Source: Lepraria neglecta
Lineage: Eukaryota > Ascomycota > Lecanoromycetes > Lecanorales > Stereocaulaceae
Assembly (NCBI GenBank): GCA_033220425.1
Contig: CM065646.1
Span: 875,501-939,500, forward strand
Direction: 5' to 3'
Length of the DNA: 64,000 bases
Below, in pieces: positions 46,868-57,723 of this stretch. The translations under genes and the position numbers were made by a program. The notes beneath the pieces are model-generated. The model was not told where the DNA came from and ran no database searches. It was given only the letters and a program-made list of their open reading frames with translations. Every line of letters starts with the position of its first letter. Positions within the stretch are counted from its first letter, which is position 1.

Positions 46868-47740
46868 CTAATCACTAGTGTTGAAGTTGATGAGGTCGGC
46901 CCAGCCAGCGTCGCTGATATCGAAGACGTTGAACTAGTTGTCCATGAAAGGGTCATACGTGAAGGATTGTGTGTCAGGATCGAACTCAATGTTGTTTGGA
47001 TATTCGCAGCCGACACTGTCCTCAGAGGCCGCTAGACTCGATGTATGAGGGTTGTTGGCAGAGGCCTACATGCCTTTGTGGAAATCATCCCTGACCATGT
47101 TATCCGTCAGGATGTGCTTGGTCCTATGACCTTTCGAGTTCAAATTCCAGACTCACACTTACGGCGATGTGCATTGCCAGAACGCTGGATCTCTTCAAGG
47201 TTCCCTCCCATGACAAACTTGGTGTTAGTATATCTATATAAGCACGTTCCACTGCGGCCTTCCTTGTGCAAGATCTACGATCGGCTATCGCTCAGTTGGA
47301 ATCGCCTACGACACGAAACTATAGTTTCCAACATAGTGGTACGCCTCTGATAATAAATGAAGCTTTGCTTGTCTTTGTTATTCAAATTCAAAACAATGAA
47401 TTCATGCAGAAATCCATCGCGACAGATCAGCGCATTACGCTGGTCTGTTTGGGTGAATTTGCCATTGCAGCTACCTCTTAGGCATTACCAGTGATCTCCT
47501 TGATTCGATATGAAAATGAGACTGACAAGCTGCCTCAAGGGACGCATGTATTCGAGATTAAAGGAAGGTGGGGTTTGCTAGCCTCGAAGCAGAAACACAA
47601 GGTACTCTGGCGGTCTCTTGCCTTCCAATTTCAATGGAAGAATTTACGTGCCCTCAGGTCCGCATTGAGAAGACTGATGAAGCCACTGGCATCCATGCTC
47701 CGTAATAACGCCCATGTGTCTTGCAATCTGTAGGACAGAA
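46868..47740 (-). pseudogene. Probable relic of MAT1-1-1 (alpha-domain mating gene)
   Basis: Leftward, 47070-46868 reads SANNPHTSSLAASEDS, FDPDTQSFTYDPFMDN, a TAG (46934-46936, where Gln fits), then FNVFDISDAGWADLINFN and a stop, a coding-like acidic C-terminus of the kind MAT1-1-1 proteins have. Further upstream at about 47715-47530 the same strand reads ASGFISLL, NADLRARKFF, a stop, RDRQSTL and KPHLPLIS, which lines up in order with the second half of an alpha domain. Pieces between are out of frame. Position between SLA2 and MAT1-2-1 fits. The alpha-domain match is weak and was made by eye. Confidence 0.4.
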
Positions 47741-47802
47741 GTCAGTCTTAGATAGGCCTGGCTCATTGAGCTTGATCTAACCATTTACCTGCTTTCGTCA
47801 AC

Positions 47803-48695
47803 CTAGTGGCGGGTATAGGGTTTTTTCACCTTGGGCTCGGAAGAGTCGAAGCGTTCTGATGAGCCTTGTGGAAGAAGACCCAAGCCTTTCATGTGAGAAA
47901 TCGACCGGCGAAGCTCTTGGATGACCTGTTGTTTGACCGCTCGATAGGCGCGAAGGCGAAAGGATTTCACTGCAACTGTAGAGTTTTAGATCAGCCGCCG
48001 TGACGTGAATCTGCGAATCCTTGGAGTTTCCTTACACCAGGCATCTACAACTTCAGCATCAACATTTCCGACTCGCTGGAGGAGATCGCGCTCGTCATCG
48101 TTCGGTACTCTGTGGGCTTTGTAGAAATTCTCGAAGAGACCTTGCGTTTCGATTGTGAGCTCTGGGTCAAGTGGGAAAATTTTGCAAAGTTGAGCTGTAG
48201 TTTTCAAACGCCTGCAAACCATCATAAGCGCAGTCTCAAATCTAGGTGGGTCTCTTACTCTTCGAAGAGCTCACGGACGACACAATGAAGAGCGGTGTTA
48301 CTTTCTTTTGTTGGTTCGCCTCGCATTATGGTTTCAAGAATCTCATTTGCTCTAACTTCGTACTTCTGATACATTGCGTGAAGTCTGACCAACTGCTGAA
48401 CTGGCACTGGACCTCCAGACCGTAAAATCACACGTTGACCCAGTTTGAGGGGCTCAGAGTCCTGATACTTATGCAAAGGCTTTAACACTTTGAACACTTT
48501 GCCGGTCCTTCGGAGCTTGTGCAAACGCTTTCTCAGGTTGCCGATCATTCTGAACTTGTGCAAACGCTTTCTCTCATTGCCCGTCATTGTGAGAGACGCT
48601 GTCTTGCGTATTTTTCTTAGAAGTTTCTTGAGATGGGTTTTCATGCGCTTTCGGGGCGCAAAGAATGTGCCGCTCAGACCTGGTGTAGAAGCCAT
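47803..48695 (-). CDS. Second MAT1-2 gene: homeodomain-like protein
   Basis: Three exons (48695-48259, 48211-48036, 47975-47803; introns 47 and 60 nt) encode 261 aa; an in-frame ATG at 48785 would add 30. Exon 1 is strongly basic with a tandem RKRLHK repeat. Exons 2-3 read LTIETQGLFENFYKAHR, VPNDDERDLLQRVGN, then VVDAW/F across the second intron and AVKSFRLRAYRAVKQQ. This follows a homeodomain: L16/F20 in helix 1, a hydrophobic helix 2 and WF in helix 3 followed by basic residues, with one extra residue in a loop. The invariant Asn51 is Val and Arg53 is Ser. It lies head to head with MAT1-2-1, 484 bp apart. Accessory genes are known beside MAT1-2-1 in Leotiomycetes; I cannot equate it with a named one. 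Confidence 0.65.
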
Positions 48696-49179
48696 GGGAG
48701 TTGTGTTAATTTGAAATGGTGTAAGAATATCGACAATTACGTTAATTCTCTGACCTCGCATTGAGAAGCCATGGGAGTTGTTCATTATGTGATCTTGGAA
48801 CTTGAAGGATTATGGTTGTTAATGCCACAGCTCTAACGTACAATCCGTGAAAGAGTCCCGTCGCTTAGTGTGTTGAGATCGTAAACAAAGAAAATGACCA
48901 ACCTCCTCCTTTTCCGGCTAGCGCAAAACATTTCCCCCGAATTTCATTTCACTTCCAACCTTCGTCTCACTTTTCTTCCCACAAACACGAACACCTTCGT
49001 CATTGCGACTGGCTCGCAAGCTCTTTTACAACTAATACTTGCACCTCTATTACATTCTTCTCTGCCCACTTCATTGAACAGCATCGCTGCTACGCTCATT
49101 GTCATCATTCATCTTTTTTAGCCACCCAAGTTCCGAAACCTGACCCGAACCCCGAGACTGCTAAAGTCAAGGAGCAATC
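48696..49179. promoter_or_regulatory. Divergent promoter between the two MAT genes
   Basis: Intergenic control region of the homeodomain-like gene and MAT1-2-1, so the two may be co-regulated. An 18-bp direct repeat (AGAAGCCATGGGAGTTGT) occurs at 48687-48704 and 48764-48781 and spans both candidate start regions of the minus-strand gene. Confidence 0.5.
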
Positions 49180-50466
49180 ATGAACGCAATGACCGCAATC
49201 ATGAACGCTGTCCCAGCTTTACTTCAACGTAATCTGTCTGGCGAAGCTATCATGGATGCGCTCTGGCCAGCGTTTCAGATATGCATCACCTCAGGCGCCA
49301 AGCATGAGATTGACATGCCTATGACCCTCGCAAATGTCGTAGGACAGAAAGGAGTTAATCTCTTGAAAGCTCGCTTTTGGTAAGACCCACACTCTTGAGA
49401 ATGCACCACAATGATGCTTACTCCAATCTAGCAGCCTCATCCAGGCCCCAGTGACAGCCGTGGAGGATTCCGCTCGTGGAGTTATGCTGATCACGCCTTT
49501 ACGCCCCGTTCTTGGACACGAGACTATCATTCCAGGAGTCCAGAAGCCAAAGGCGAAGACTCTCAACCAAGCCAAGGTCGCTCGTCCAGCAAATGCTTTC
49601 ATTCTCTACCGCAAGCATCATCACCCTCAGATCAAAGCCGAACAGCCTAATATCCACAACAATCAGATCTGTAAGCGCTTCTCTAAAACATAGCGTCATG
49701 TATCTGGGCTAACAATGTTGCAGCCGTGATTGTTGGGGAAAGATGGCGCAATGAAGACAATGCTGTCAAAGATCGTTTCGTTGCTTTGGCCAAGCAAATG
49801 AAAGCTAAGCATCTTCTCGAGCATCCGAACTATCATTACAAGCCACGCAAATCAAGTGAGAAGAAGCGTCGAATGACTCGTCGTAAAGAAACTGCGTTTG
49901 TCAACAACATCCTCTCAAGTTCAAAGTCTTCCGTCAAGCCAACCTCCACGGCCCAAGTCTCCGAAGTCCCCAAGACTGCATCTGGCAATGCGATGCTGGA
50001 CCTTGGCAGCGAGGATATTCATCCGAAAACACTCGAAGCTATGCTCATCGAGTACAACAACTCCTTCCCTCCTGCGACCAATCAGGTCACCACTACCTTG
50101 CTCGCTCAGGGTACAATGCCAGTCATCTATGACGAGCTTACGGAAGAAGCGCAAAATGACTCCAACTTCTACCATAGTCAACACGACTTTTCTCCGTTTA
50201 TGACAAGCGAAGAAGCAGGGGTAGAAATGGATTCCTTTCTCGAGGATGTGGATCACTCCGATGGGGTGGCAGCTTCGATGAGCTCCAACGCTCAGATTAC
50301 CGCATTCGATCAGCACAACGAGTCTATTTTCAATGCTGAGGTTACCCGCACGGCCTGGGATTCTATGCCTATGCTCCCTATCTACAACCAAGTCGATGAT
50401 ACCATGTCTCCCATTGGCGAGGCTGGATACATGTCTCCAATTGGCGAGGCTGACTTCGTCAACTAG
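49180..50466 (+). CDS. MAT1-2-1: Mating-type HMG-box protein MAT1-2-1
   Basis: Three exons (49180-49379, 49432-49670, 49724-50466; introns 52 and 53 nt) encode 393 aa. The HMG box (about residues 116-187) reads VARPANAFILYRKHHHPQIK, NIHNNQISVIVGERWRNED and KHLLEHPNYHYKPRKSSEKK. The second intron splits a Ser codon inside the box (ISVIVG), the position conserved in ascomycete MAT1-2-1 genes. The C-terminal part is acidic, with a short duplication (MSPIGEAGYMSPIGEADF) at the end. It is a sequence-specific transcription factor that sets MAT1-2 identity, pheromone response and sexual development. No lesion seen; probably functional. Confidence 0.95.
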
Positions 50467-51547
50467 ACTTCCTGCTCCGTTGTTTACATTCCACATACGT
50501 CTCCACCACCTACGATAATTTCCAGGTTCCTACAGCACAACCCAGCACATTTCCTAGCACCAGCCATCAAGCTCTCATACGATTGGGGGGCATCGAGAAA
50601 TCCCCTACAATAGGGGCAACGAGGCAAAATGTGATACAGTAAGTGGTGCTAAGGAAGTCCCGTCTAGGGATGGACACAGATGTAATTACAAGCACACGAT
50701 GTTAGATAGTCCATCTTAGATAACCCCCCAATGCAATAGATTAACAACCTTCGCGCTCTACATAACGTGACATCAAATCTCCCTCCACATTCCTGCGCCC
50801 GTGTCTCGGGTGGCGAACTTTTCCTTCCCAAAACGGAAGTAAACACCAACCTCCTTTTTTTCGAAGTGAATTACCTCATGACTCCGTTTCGCCACCTGAC
50901 TCCGAGGAAAGTGAAAGAAAGACCCACCTCCTTTTTCAGGGGGTGTTTCATGTCGCTGACGACTCCTGTCCGGAAAGGGAAGGAGAGACCAACCTCCTCA
51001 ATTTTCGACAGCGGTATCGGATCGTGGGCTTGGAGGGTGTCGGTCGGCATAGCTGCAGGGAGGGTGGATTTATCATCAGTCTTGCGTACAAACAGTAATG
51101 CACATTAATTCATTATTGTTCAACCAAAATATGTGCTTCATTGATATGCACCGTAAGCAGTAAGGTATCTGCGTCCTCGGCTTCCTCCCTCTAGAGGCTT
51201 AACGTACTTCTCTCGAGGCATTCTCCACGTCTCCAACTACAGAATCTGCCCTCAACACGCCTCTTTGCCTGCTCGTCCCTTTCAGGTAAAGCGCCGAGGA
51301 AGCGGCAGAGATAGAGGCCTTGCTGGAGGGTGCAGCAACCTCTAACTAAATGATGGCGTCATTGCAGTTATTGTAGCACACGTAGTCCTCCTGTGCTAGC
51401 TATTGACTATCATGCTATTCTTTTCGAGGAAGTGGTGCGTCTTCAGAAAGGCAGCCAGAATGGGTCTCCTAGCTCGCACCACTCTGCCGTCGCGATTGCG
51501 CTCGGCAGGTTCGTGTCTTGTAACGAAACATTCTTTAGAGTATCTCA
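50467..51547. other. MAT-APN2 spacer with short dispersed repeats
   Basis: No gene supported. Around 50840-51000 a motif like GACCAACCTCC or GACCCACCTCC followed by TTTT recurs three times. Confidence 0.5.
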
Positions 51548-53830
51548 TCAACCATTTGCTGCATTAGGATTCCAGTCGCTGCACCAAATGAAGGTCTGGC
51601 ACCGCCATTGTGTATTCTTCTCCTTCGCTCCTGAGGGACCTAGCGGGCGTGGACACATCCAGAAAGATCTTCCGAGGTTCATACCAGGCTTCTTTGTGAG
51701 AAGCGTGATGCAGGGCTCGTCATGGCCTTCGCATCTGGGCGCAGCTGGCTTTGTGAAAAGTTTCGACCATGACTCCTTGCTTTGGATGGGATCGTGTACA
51801 GTGTCTTGATCCTGCGTCGAAGCACTGCGACTAGTCGGAGAGCTGTTCGCAGTTTGGAGGCCGCTCGTCCCAGAGCTGGTTACTTTTTGGCGTGCTGATC
51901 CGTCCGCAGAACTCAGTGGACTGGCAGTCTCGGTGGGCGTAGCCAGATCGTGCTTGTCTTCTAGACTTTCCGCAACTGGTTCGAGGTCTGCGCCCCGAGT
52001 GACGTCATGGGTGTTAGCTTCTGAGACCACTGGTTCCTCGGCGACGCTGGAATGATTCGAGATGGTATTGGATTTGGGTTTGAAGAATCCCTTGAGACTC
52101 TGCTGGCCCTTGCCAATTGCTGCGGGCGCGGTTGCTGAAGACCCAGACTTGGCGCGTTTCAAAGATTTGCTGGTAGACACTTCGCCCATAGGCCGCTTCG
52201 TGCCTGCTACAGATGGATCATTGGATGAAGCCACAGGCGCGGTGGCAGACAGCGCTTGTGCGCTATCTGCTTTTGTGGAGGTGGTTTCGATCGCGGAGCT
52301 GCCATTGACTGATCCTTTTGCGTCTAAGACCCCAGCGTCTTTGCTGGTGACGTTCGTGCTCTGCGACTGCTGAATCGATGGCTTGCGAGCGAACATGTCG
52401 CGAATGTTCCTTCGGCCAAAGAACTCCGGTATCAGTTTACCTGAAAGTGGTAAAGCGTCGTTGGCTGTGGAGTATTCTCTAAGGCGTTCACCATTGGAGA
52501 ACATTCCTGGAGGATTCATGACATCCTTGGTGTCCTGCTCCTCTCCATCGATGTTTATTTTGTCCTTCATCACTGCATACACGGGGCAATGGTCAGAACC
52601 CTGCTCCCCAGTCAGTCATATCATGAGATGCAAGCAAGCAAGACAATACCATAAGTCCTTCTTGTATATTAGAATCCGAGAACCAATCCTTCATTGTAAG
52701 GCTGCAGAGCACGTAATCGATCCTCGCACCGCAATTGCCAGGCCTCGCATTGACCTTCTGTTCCCAACACGTGAACATGCCCTTTCTGTCAGGATGAAAG
52801 GCGCGGCAGATATCCCACATGACGGGCTCCTCTCTACCCCCATCCCTCTCTCCAAAGACCTTGCCGCCTTCTAGCAGATGGTTGAAGAGTCGTCGGGCAG
52901 GGGTGGAGACAAACTCCAGACCCGTCAAGCCTTGCTTTCGCATTGACGCTTCAGCATTGGCAGCGTCAAGCTCTTCCCTCGATATGTTCAGATCTCCAGT
53001 GAGGAAGACTCTCTTTCCCATCGCAATCAAATTTCGTATACGAGCGTCGAGAACGTCAAGAAAGCCGAGCCGAAAATCGTCTCTTGTTTCGTCGCGGTTC
53101 GCCGGACTGTAGACGCCCAAGAGAACAAAGGCTGGAAACTCAAGAACCACGCACCGACCTTCGGAATCAAGCGTTGTGGCATCGACGGCTGAAGAGGCTA
53201 ACTGTGAAGGCGTCGGATACCCACCGATTTGCTCTTCTTCTGGTAGGTTGGAGAAGCTCGTAGATGAGTTTGGTGGGCAGAGTATTCCTGTGATGCCTTC
53301 TTCCGCGCGAATAGGTGCACAGACCGATTGTCTTGTGTAGATGACAACGCCAGAGTAACCTGTACGCAACAGTCAACAACCTATCAGAGACGTGGAATTC
53401 CTTACTTACCCTTCTTGTGCCGGGGAAGACTGAAACAGCAATCCCATCCTGGAACTAGTACCATATCATCGGAGAGATCCTTTCGTTGAATCTTGGTTTC
53501 TTGGAAGACAACGATATCTGCTTCGAGGATGTCGAACATGGCCTGTTGGCTCAGATTAGATGAGTTTCCCAGAATGGCTATTCTGGAATCCTACTGCGTA
53601 TGAACGTTTGTCTCTCCATGGCTGGTAGGCAAATGGGTTCCTAATCCAAGCTCTTTAGCCAAAATCCTCCCAAGCATGTCTTTATTCTAGAACGAATGAT
53701 CGCAGGGGTGAGAGCCACTCATGTTGAGTGCTTACCGTATGCCATTGACTGCAACAAGAGGTCAGCTAAAGGTTACCAGTGCTTGAATTCAGAGAAGCAT
53801 ACCATTCCAAGTCGTTATACGTAGCCCCAT
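51548..53830 (-). CDS. APN2: AP endonuclease 2 (class II DNA lyase), with a 13-nt microexon
   Basis: Six exons: 53830-53803, 53748-53736 (13 nt), 53640-53595, 53542-53410, 53359-52650 and 52600-51548, giving 660 aa. The EEP nuclease fold starts MGLRITTWN/VNGIR and shows DILEADIVVFQETKIQ (metal-binding Glu), LTGDLNI and, near residue 310, GSDHCPV (catalytic Asp-His). A PCNA-binding box QQSLKGFF lies near 475 and a C-terminal GRF zinc finger (CEGHDEPC...WRCQTF) from about 598. It repairs abasic sites and 3' blocks. The short early exons are typical of this gene. It marks the other flank of the mating-type locus. Confidence 0.93.
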
Positions 53831-54071
53831 AATGCTCTCGTGACTTTCTGACGCTTCATGACTTTCACTGAGGGTTCAGGAGCACCATACAAGCATCCCA
53901 AATAGCCCTTCACTGCCCCAAGGGACTTCTCGTGAAGCAATTCATGTACGAGTGAACGTTCTTTGTTATGTTCAGCCCTACAGGTCACGTGTCGGGCTCA
54001 TGCAAGCGAACCAACCCGTAGTTCTACTTCTGAAGAGCCCCAACAACCTAAGCATCTATAGAATAACGACA
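53831..54071. promoter_or_regulatory. Divergent promoter, APN2 / COX13
   Basis: 241-bp interval between two start codons on opposite strands. No specific site identified. Confidence 0.6.
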
Positions 54072-54819
54072 ATGCTTCCACGTCCTTCGGTCCTGCGTGC
54101 CGCGCAGCTTGTCAGCAGGCAAATTCGTAGCCCGGTCCCCCGGAACACAGTTCAGCGCCGCTTCGCCAGCCATGAATCCACCAAGCTTGTCGGGCCCATG
54201 GACAATGCATTCAACAGAGAGAGGCTGGCTGTGAAACAACATGCGAAACAATCTACTGGTACGTCATCATCCTGGAAGCGAGGTGTGGTGCTCCTCTCAG
54301 CTAACCTCTGAGTACAGAACTTTGGCGGAGACTTTGCATCTAGTACGGCCGTTCTGATAGCAGCGTTGAAGACTTTGTTGGCTTACAGACCACAGCGTCG
54401 TCGTTCCAGCTCTCATCCTAGGATCACTTAACGCCAAGAATCTATGGGATGAGCATTGGGAGCATTGGGAGCACATGCCGCCGCTGGAGGAACGGGTGGA
54501 ATACCCTTACCAGAACATTCGGTCGAAGGCATATCCTTGGGGTGATGGTGATAAGGTCAGTCAGGCTGAACTTGGTAGATCTTTATTGCTCACGGGCTAA
54601 TCTATGTTGGGTGCGATGCAGACTCTCTTGTAAGTCCGCTTTTCATTGCAGCGTAGCAAAAGTTGGGATGGTGAAAGGGAAGATAGCTCCAGGAATGGGG
54701 TTTTGGGAAGACTCGGGCGGAAAAGCAGGAGACCTTGAGAACCGATGAACATGGACAAATGCTGACAGTGCTACCCTAGCTGGAACCCAAAGGTCAACTA
54801 CCACCACAAGGAAGAGTAG
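54072..54819 (+). CDS. COX13: Cytochrome c oxidase subunit VIa, with an 8-nt microexon
   Basis: Five exons (54072-54258, 54318-54342, 54396-54555, 54622-54629, 54780-54819) encode 139 aa. A mitochondrial presequence rich in Arg and Ser (MLPRPSVLRAAQLVSRQIRS) precedes ELWRRL, one membrane helix (VVVPALILGSLNAKNLW), HMPPLEERVEYPYQNIRSKA, YPWGDGDK and the end TLFWNPKVNYHHKEE. The conserved DK-TLFW join needs the 8-nt exon ACTCTCTT between introns of 66 and 150 nt. Exon 2 is also only 25 nt. Peripheral regulatory subunit of complex IV. It sits in its usual place between APN2 and APC5. Confidence 0.92.
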
Positions 54820-55093
54820 GAGGTACGGGTTCGGAGGCAGTGGGAGGTTTCGATAGGAAAATTGGGGCGATGCTGCAGAAGTTGTGGAGCGGAAGCCTTG
54901 GGAGTTCTGGTATCTTCAGCCATGAGAGGTAGACTTCTACCTCGCACAATACAATACAATACAATCCATTCAGTCACAATGAGGCCCAACTTCTCATCAC
55001 TGATGTTATTATCGATTGAGCTAGAGCGTGTGCACGTAAGACCACCTGGATTCTGGATATTTGCCACAGGGCTCTTGCATGATTATGTCTGGA

Positions 55094-57723
55094 TCAAAGC
55101 TGATCTTTTGCAGCTCGCTTTATATCTAAATACTTCGCTGCGCAGTCATTCGCCAACACCGGATCGCCGTTCAGGTGCATGATAGTAGCCTTCTTAGCCA
55201 TCATCTCACATTGCCCTCGAACATCCTCGATCCTTGAAAATTCGTCGAACGACCTCTCAATATGCTCCAAGGCCTTCGTCAGCTGCTCTTTCCGCTGCAA
55301 CGTTTCAGCTTTTGCCTGTCCTGCCATTCCTACATGGGCATCTGCTAGAAGTGCAAATGTCTGCGCTGACAAGTTGCAGTCTTCGCATTCGAGGACCTGC
55401 GGCATGATGCTGTCCAGTAGCTTTGCAGCTGCACTGAACTCCTTCAGGCTTATCAGGACAGCACTCACTCTGCCGACAGCTTCCCAGAGGGCTGGCAGCA
55501 GCCTGGCTCGGTGTGCGAGACTTGCGGCGCGCAAAGCGACGGAAAAGCCTTTTTGGGTAATACCTGATTTGTCGTAGATCTGTGCTTTCAGTGTCATCAG
55601 CTTAACTCGTTGGTAGGTGTCCGCTTCCTCCTCGTTGAGTTTGGTAGCAAGCTCCTCCAGCATCTCCATCGCTTTTGAGTAGTCGCCACGCCGTATCAGG
55701 AGGTCCATCTCAAGCATCGACACGTTCATTTGCAGGTCCTGGCTTAGATTGAGAGGAGCTCGCAGCTGGGCGAGAACGTGTTCGGCAGCGGTGAGGTTGT
55801 CACTAGAGATGAGTCAGAGTGGACAGCTTGATTGTGGAAACACACACCGGTGGAGATGTCTCCGGAACTTCAAAAGACCCAGACTCGACGTCCAGTATTG
55901 CGAGTATCGAAGGGTCCCTAGTGTTTCTTCTTCAATCTCTTCCATACGGGCCAGAGCATCCTCGTACCTCCCCTTCTGGGACAGCTGTACAAACGATTCA
56001 GTATTTTGATGCTTCCGAATCACCAAGGCCCTTACCAAAAATGCACTCTTGCAGATGCAATGCACTACGTCTTCGACAGGGGATGGACTCGCGTAGCATT
56101 GAAGGAACAATTCGCCGTAGACCCATGCTTGGCAGCTCACGCCTGCAGTGAAAGCCAATGTCAGACCTGTAGTAGGGATCTGGAACAGAAAAGGGAACGT
56201 ACCGAGTCTCCCAAAGACTGATGACTGCATCGACATCTGGCTGCCAATTGCATTCAAGACATTTTTCGTCACGTTTAGATGTGATGCTTTCAAGATACTC
56301 TCAAAAGCTTGCGCGACACCGTCGCCCTACAAAGCAGACCGTTAAGTCTTTGAACATTGCAGACTGACTAGAGGAGCGGTGCTTTCATACTTGGCTCAAA
56401 GATAGCTTTGCTTCACTAAGTAGGGACGTGCTTAAGAGAGCCCACATACTCGTCTCCTTAGCCTTTGCTTTGAGGAAAGCCAGAGCCTCCCTATCTGTTC
56501 CTAGGACTCCTTTCTTTTGCACCTCGTGGATCTCCTCGGGGTGTGCTTTACCGAAGTGATACAGCCAGCTCAGGCTATAATTGAGACAAACCATGTCATT
56601 GTTCTCTCGTGCGGTAGAAATAGTCTCCTGCATTGCAACTACTGCCTCGGAGTAGCAACCAAAGTCTTGATGAAGAATCGCAAGATTCAGAAGAGCGTAC
56701 TGATAGAATGTGCGGTCTCGATTATGCATGGTATAATCAAAGTAACGATGCAATTTGTCGAAAGACGATGGGTAATCTCCAGCCTTCCAGGAGTCGAGGA
56801 ATCTGGCGAACTATAAGTAAGATGGCCAGACTCTTTGAAAGAATACTCACGAAACGTAATGAGACAGGCTTGGAATTGTCACACCTGACTCAATCATATC
56901 GCGAAGCTTCATCTTCATGGCCTGGGGAAGTCGATTGCCCATTCCTGGAATCTGTTCAGTAGATGTAATCCCAGTAAGGAATCTACGGTTCTTGTTTACT
57001 CTGCATTTGATCCACCTGGTACTCGAGTAGCTTCTCCACATCTTCCGTACTAACACCCGCAACTTGCGAAGCCTCAGTTCCGAGCTCTCCGTATGCGACC
57101 TCAGTCAATCGATCTCCGAGGTCGAGGCGATCTTGTTGTAGATTGACATCGAAGCTGGTATTTCCTGCCGTCTGATTCCTCTTCTTCCACTGCAGGAGGG
57201 ATGGTGCCCGATAAGTGACGAAGCTCTTCCACAGAGTCAGACCATCGTGAAATTGGAGCCTTGTAAATTCTAGCTGGGCTCTTCTAACGAATGCTCCTAG
57301 TGGCGACGTTCGAGAAAGCAGCATGCGGTTGGGATTTGAGTCTGTGTCCGCCCCATCCTCGGCCTCGTTCTGCAGCTGCTCCGGTGTCTTTTGTAGCAGT
57401 AATGAAAGAGTGTCAAAGAAAACATGCAATGCATCAAATGAATTGATTTTCCATAGTTTGTTCAGTAGGAGGTCCCAGACAGTTCGCCCAGGTATACCCG
57501 AAATGTGATTTATGGTTGCCTTCTGGAAGTCGTCAAGGGTAAGAGTGATGTCGCGCGAACGCAAAAGATCATCATTTCGAGATTTCACGGAGTTGACGGG
57601 AAGAATTTGGGAGATGAGAAACGACAAAACAGGTATCGTCGCTGCTGATGGTACCACGGATTCTGTGTATAGTGATATCAAGGCGAGCAGCCCAACTTTC
57701 GAGGGCGTCAAATACCGCGACAT
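55094..57723 (-). CDS. APC5: Anaphase-promoting complex subunit 5
   Basis: Seven exons (57723-57000, 56944-56851, 56802-56391, 56326-56203, 56142-56036, 55984-55848, 55802-55094; introns 45-64 nt) encode 768 aa. Begins MSRYLTPSKVGLLALISLYT. The Apc5 core comes around 260-330 (YFDYTMHNRDRTFYQYALLN, LAILHQDFGCYSEAV, NYSLSWLYHFGKAHP), then TPR-like helices run to the end. It is a scaffold subunit of the APC/C ubiquitin ligase, which drives mitotic exit. In many ascomycetes it lies next to COX13 and APN2 beside MAT, as here. Confidence 0.9.

Noticed and set aside
47491-47733. Plus-strand ORF in the MAT region
   Set aside because: The opposite strand reads better as an alpha-domain relic; the plus-strand product has no recognisable domain.
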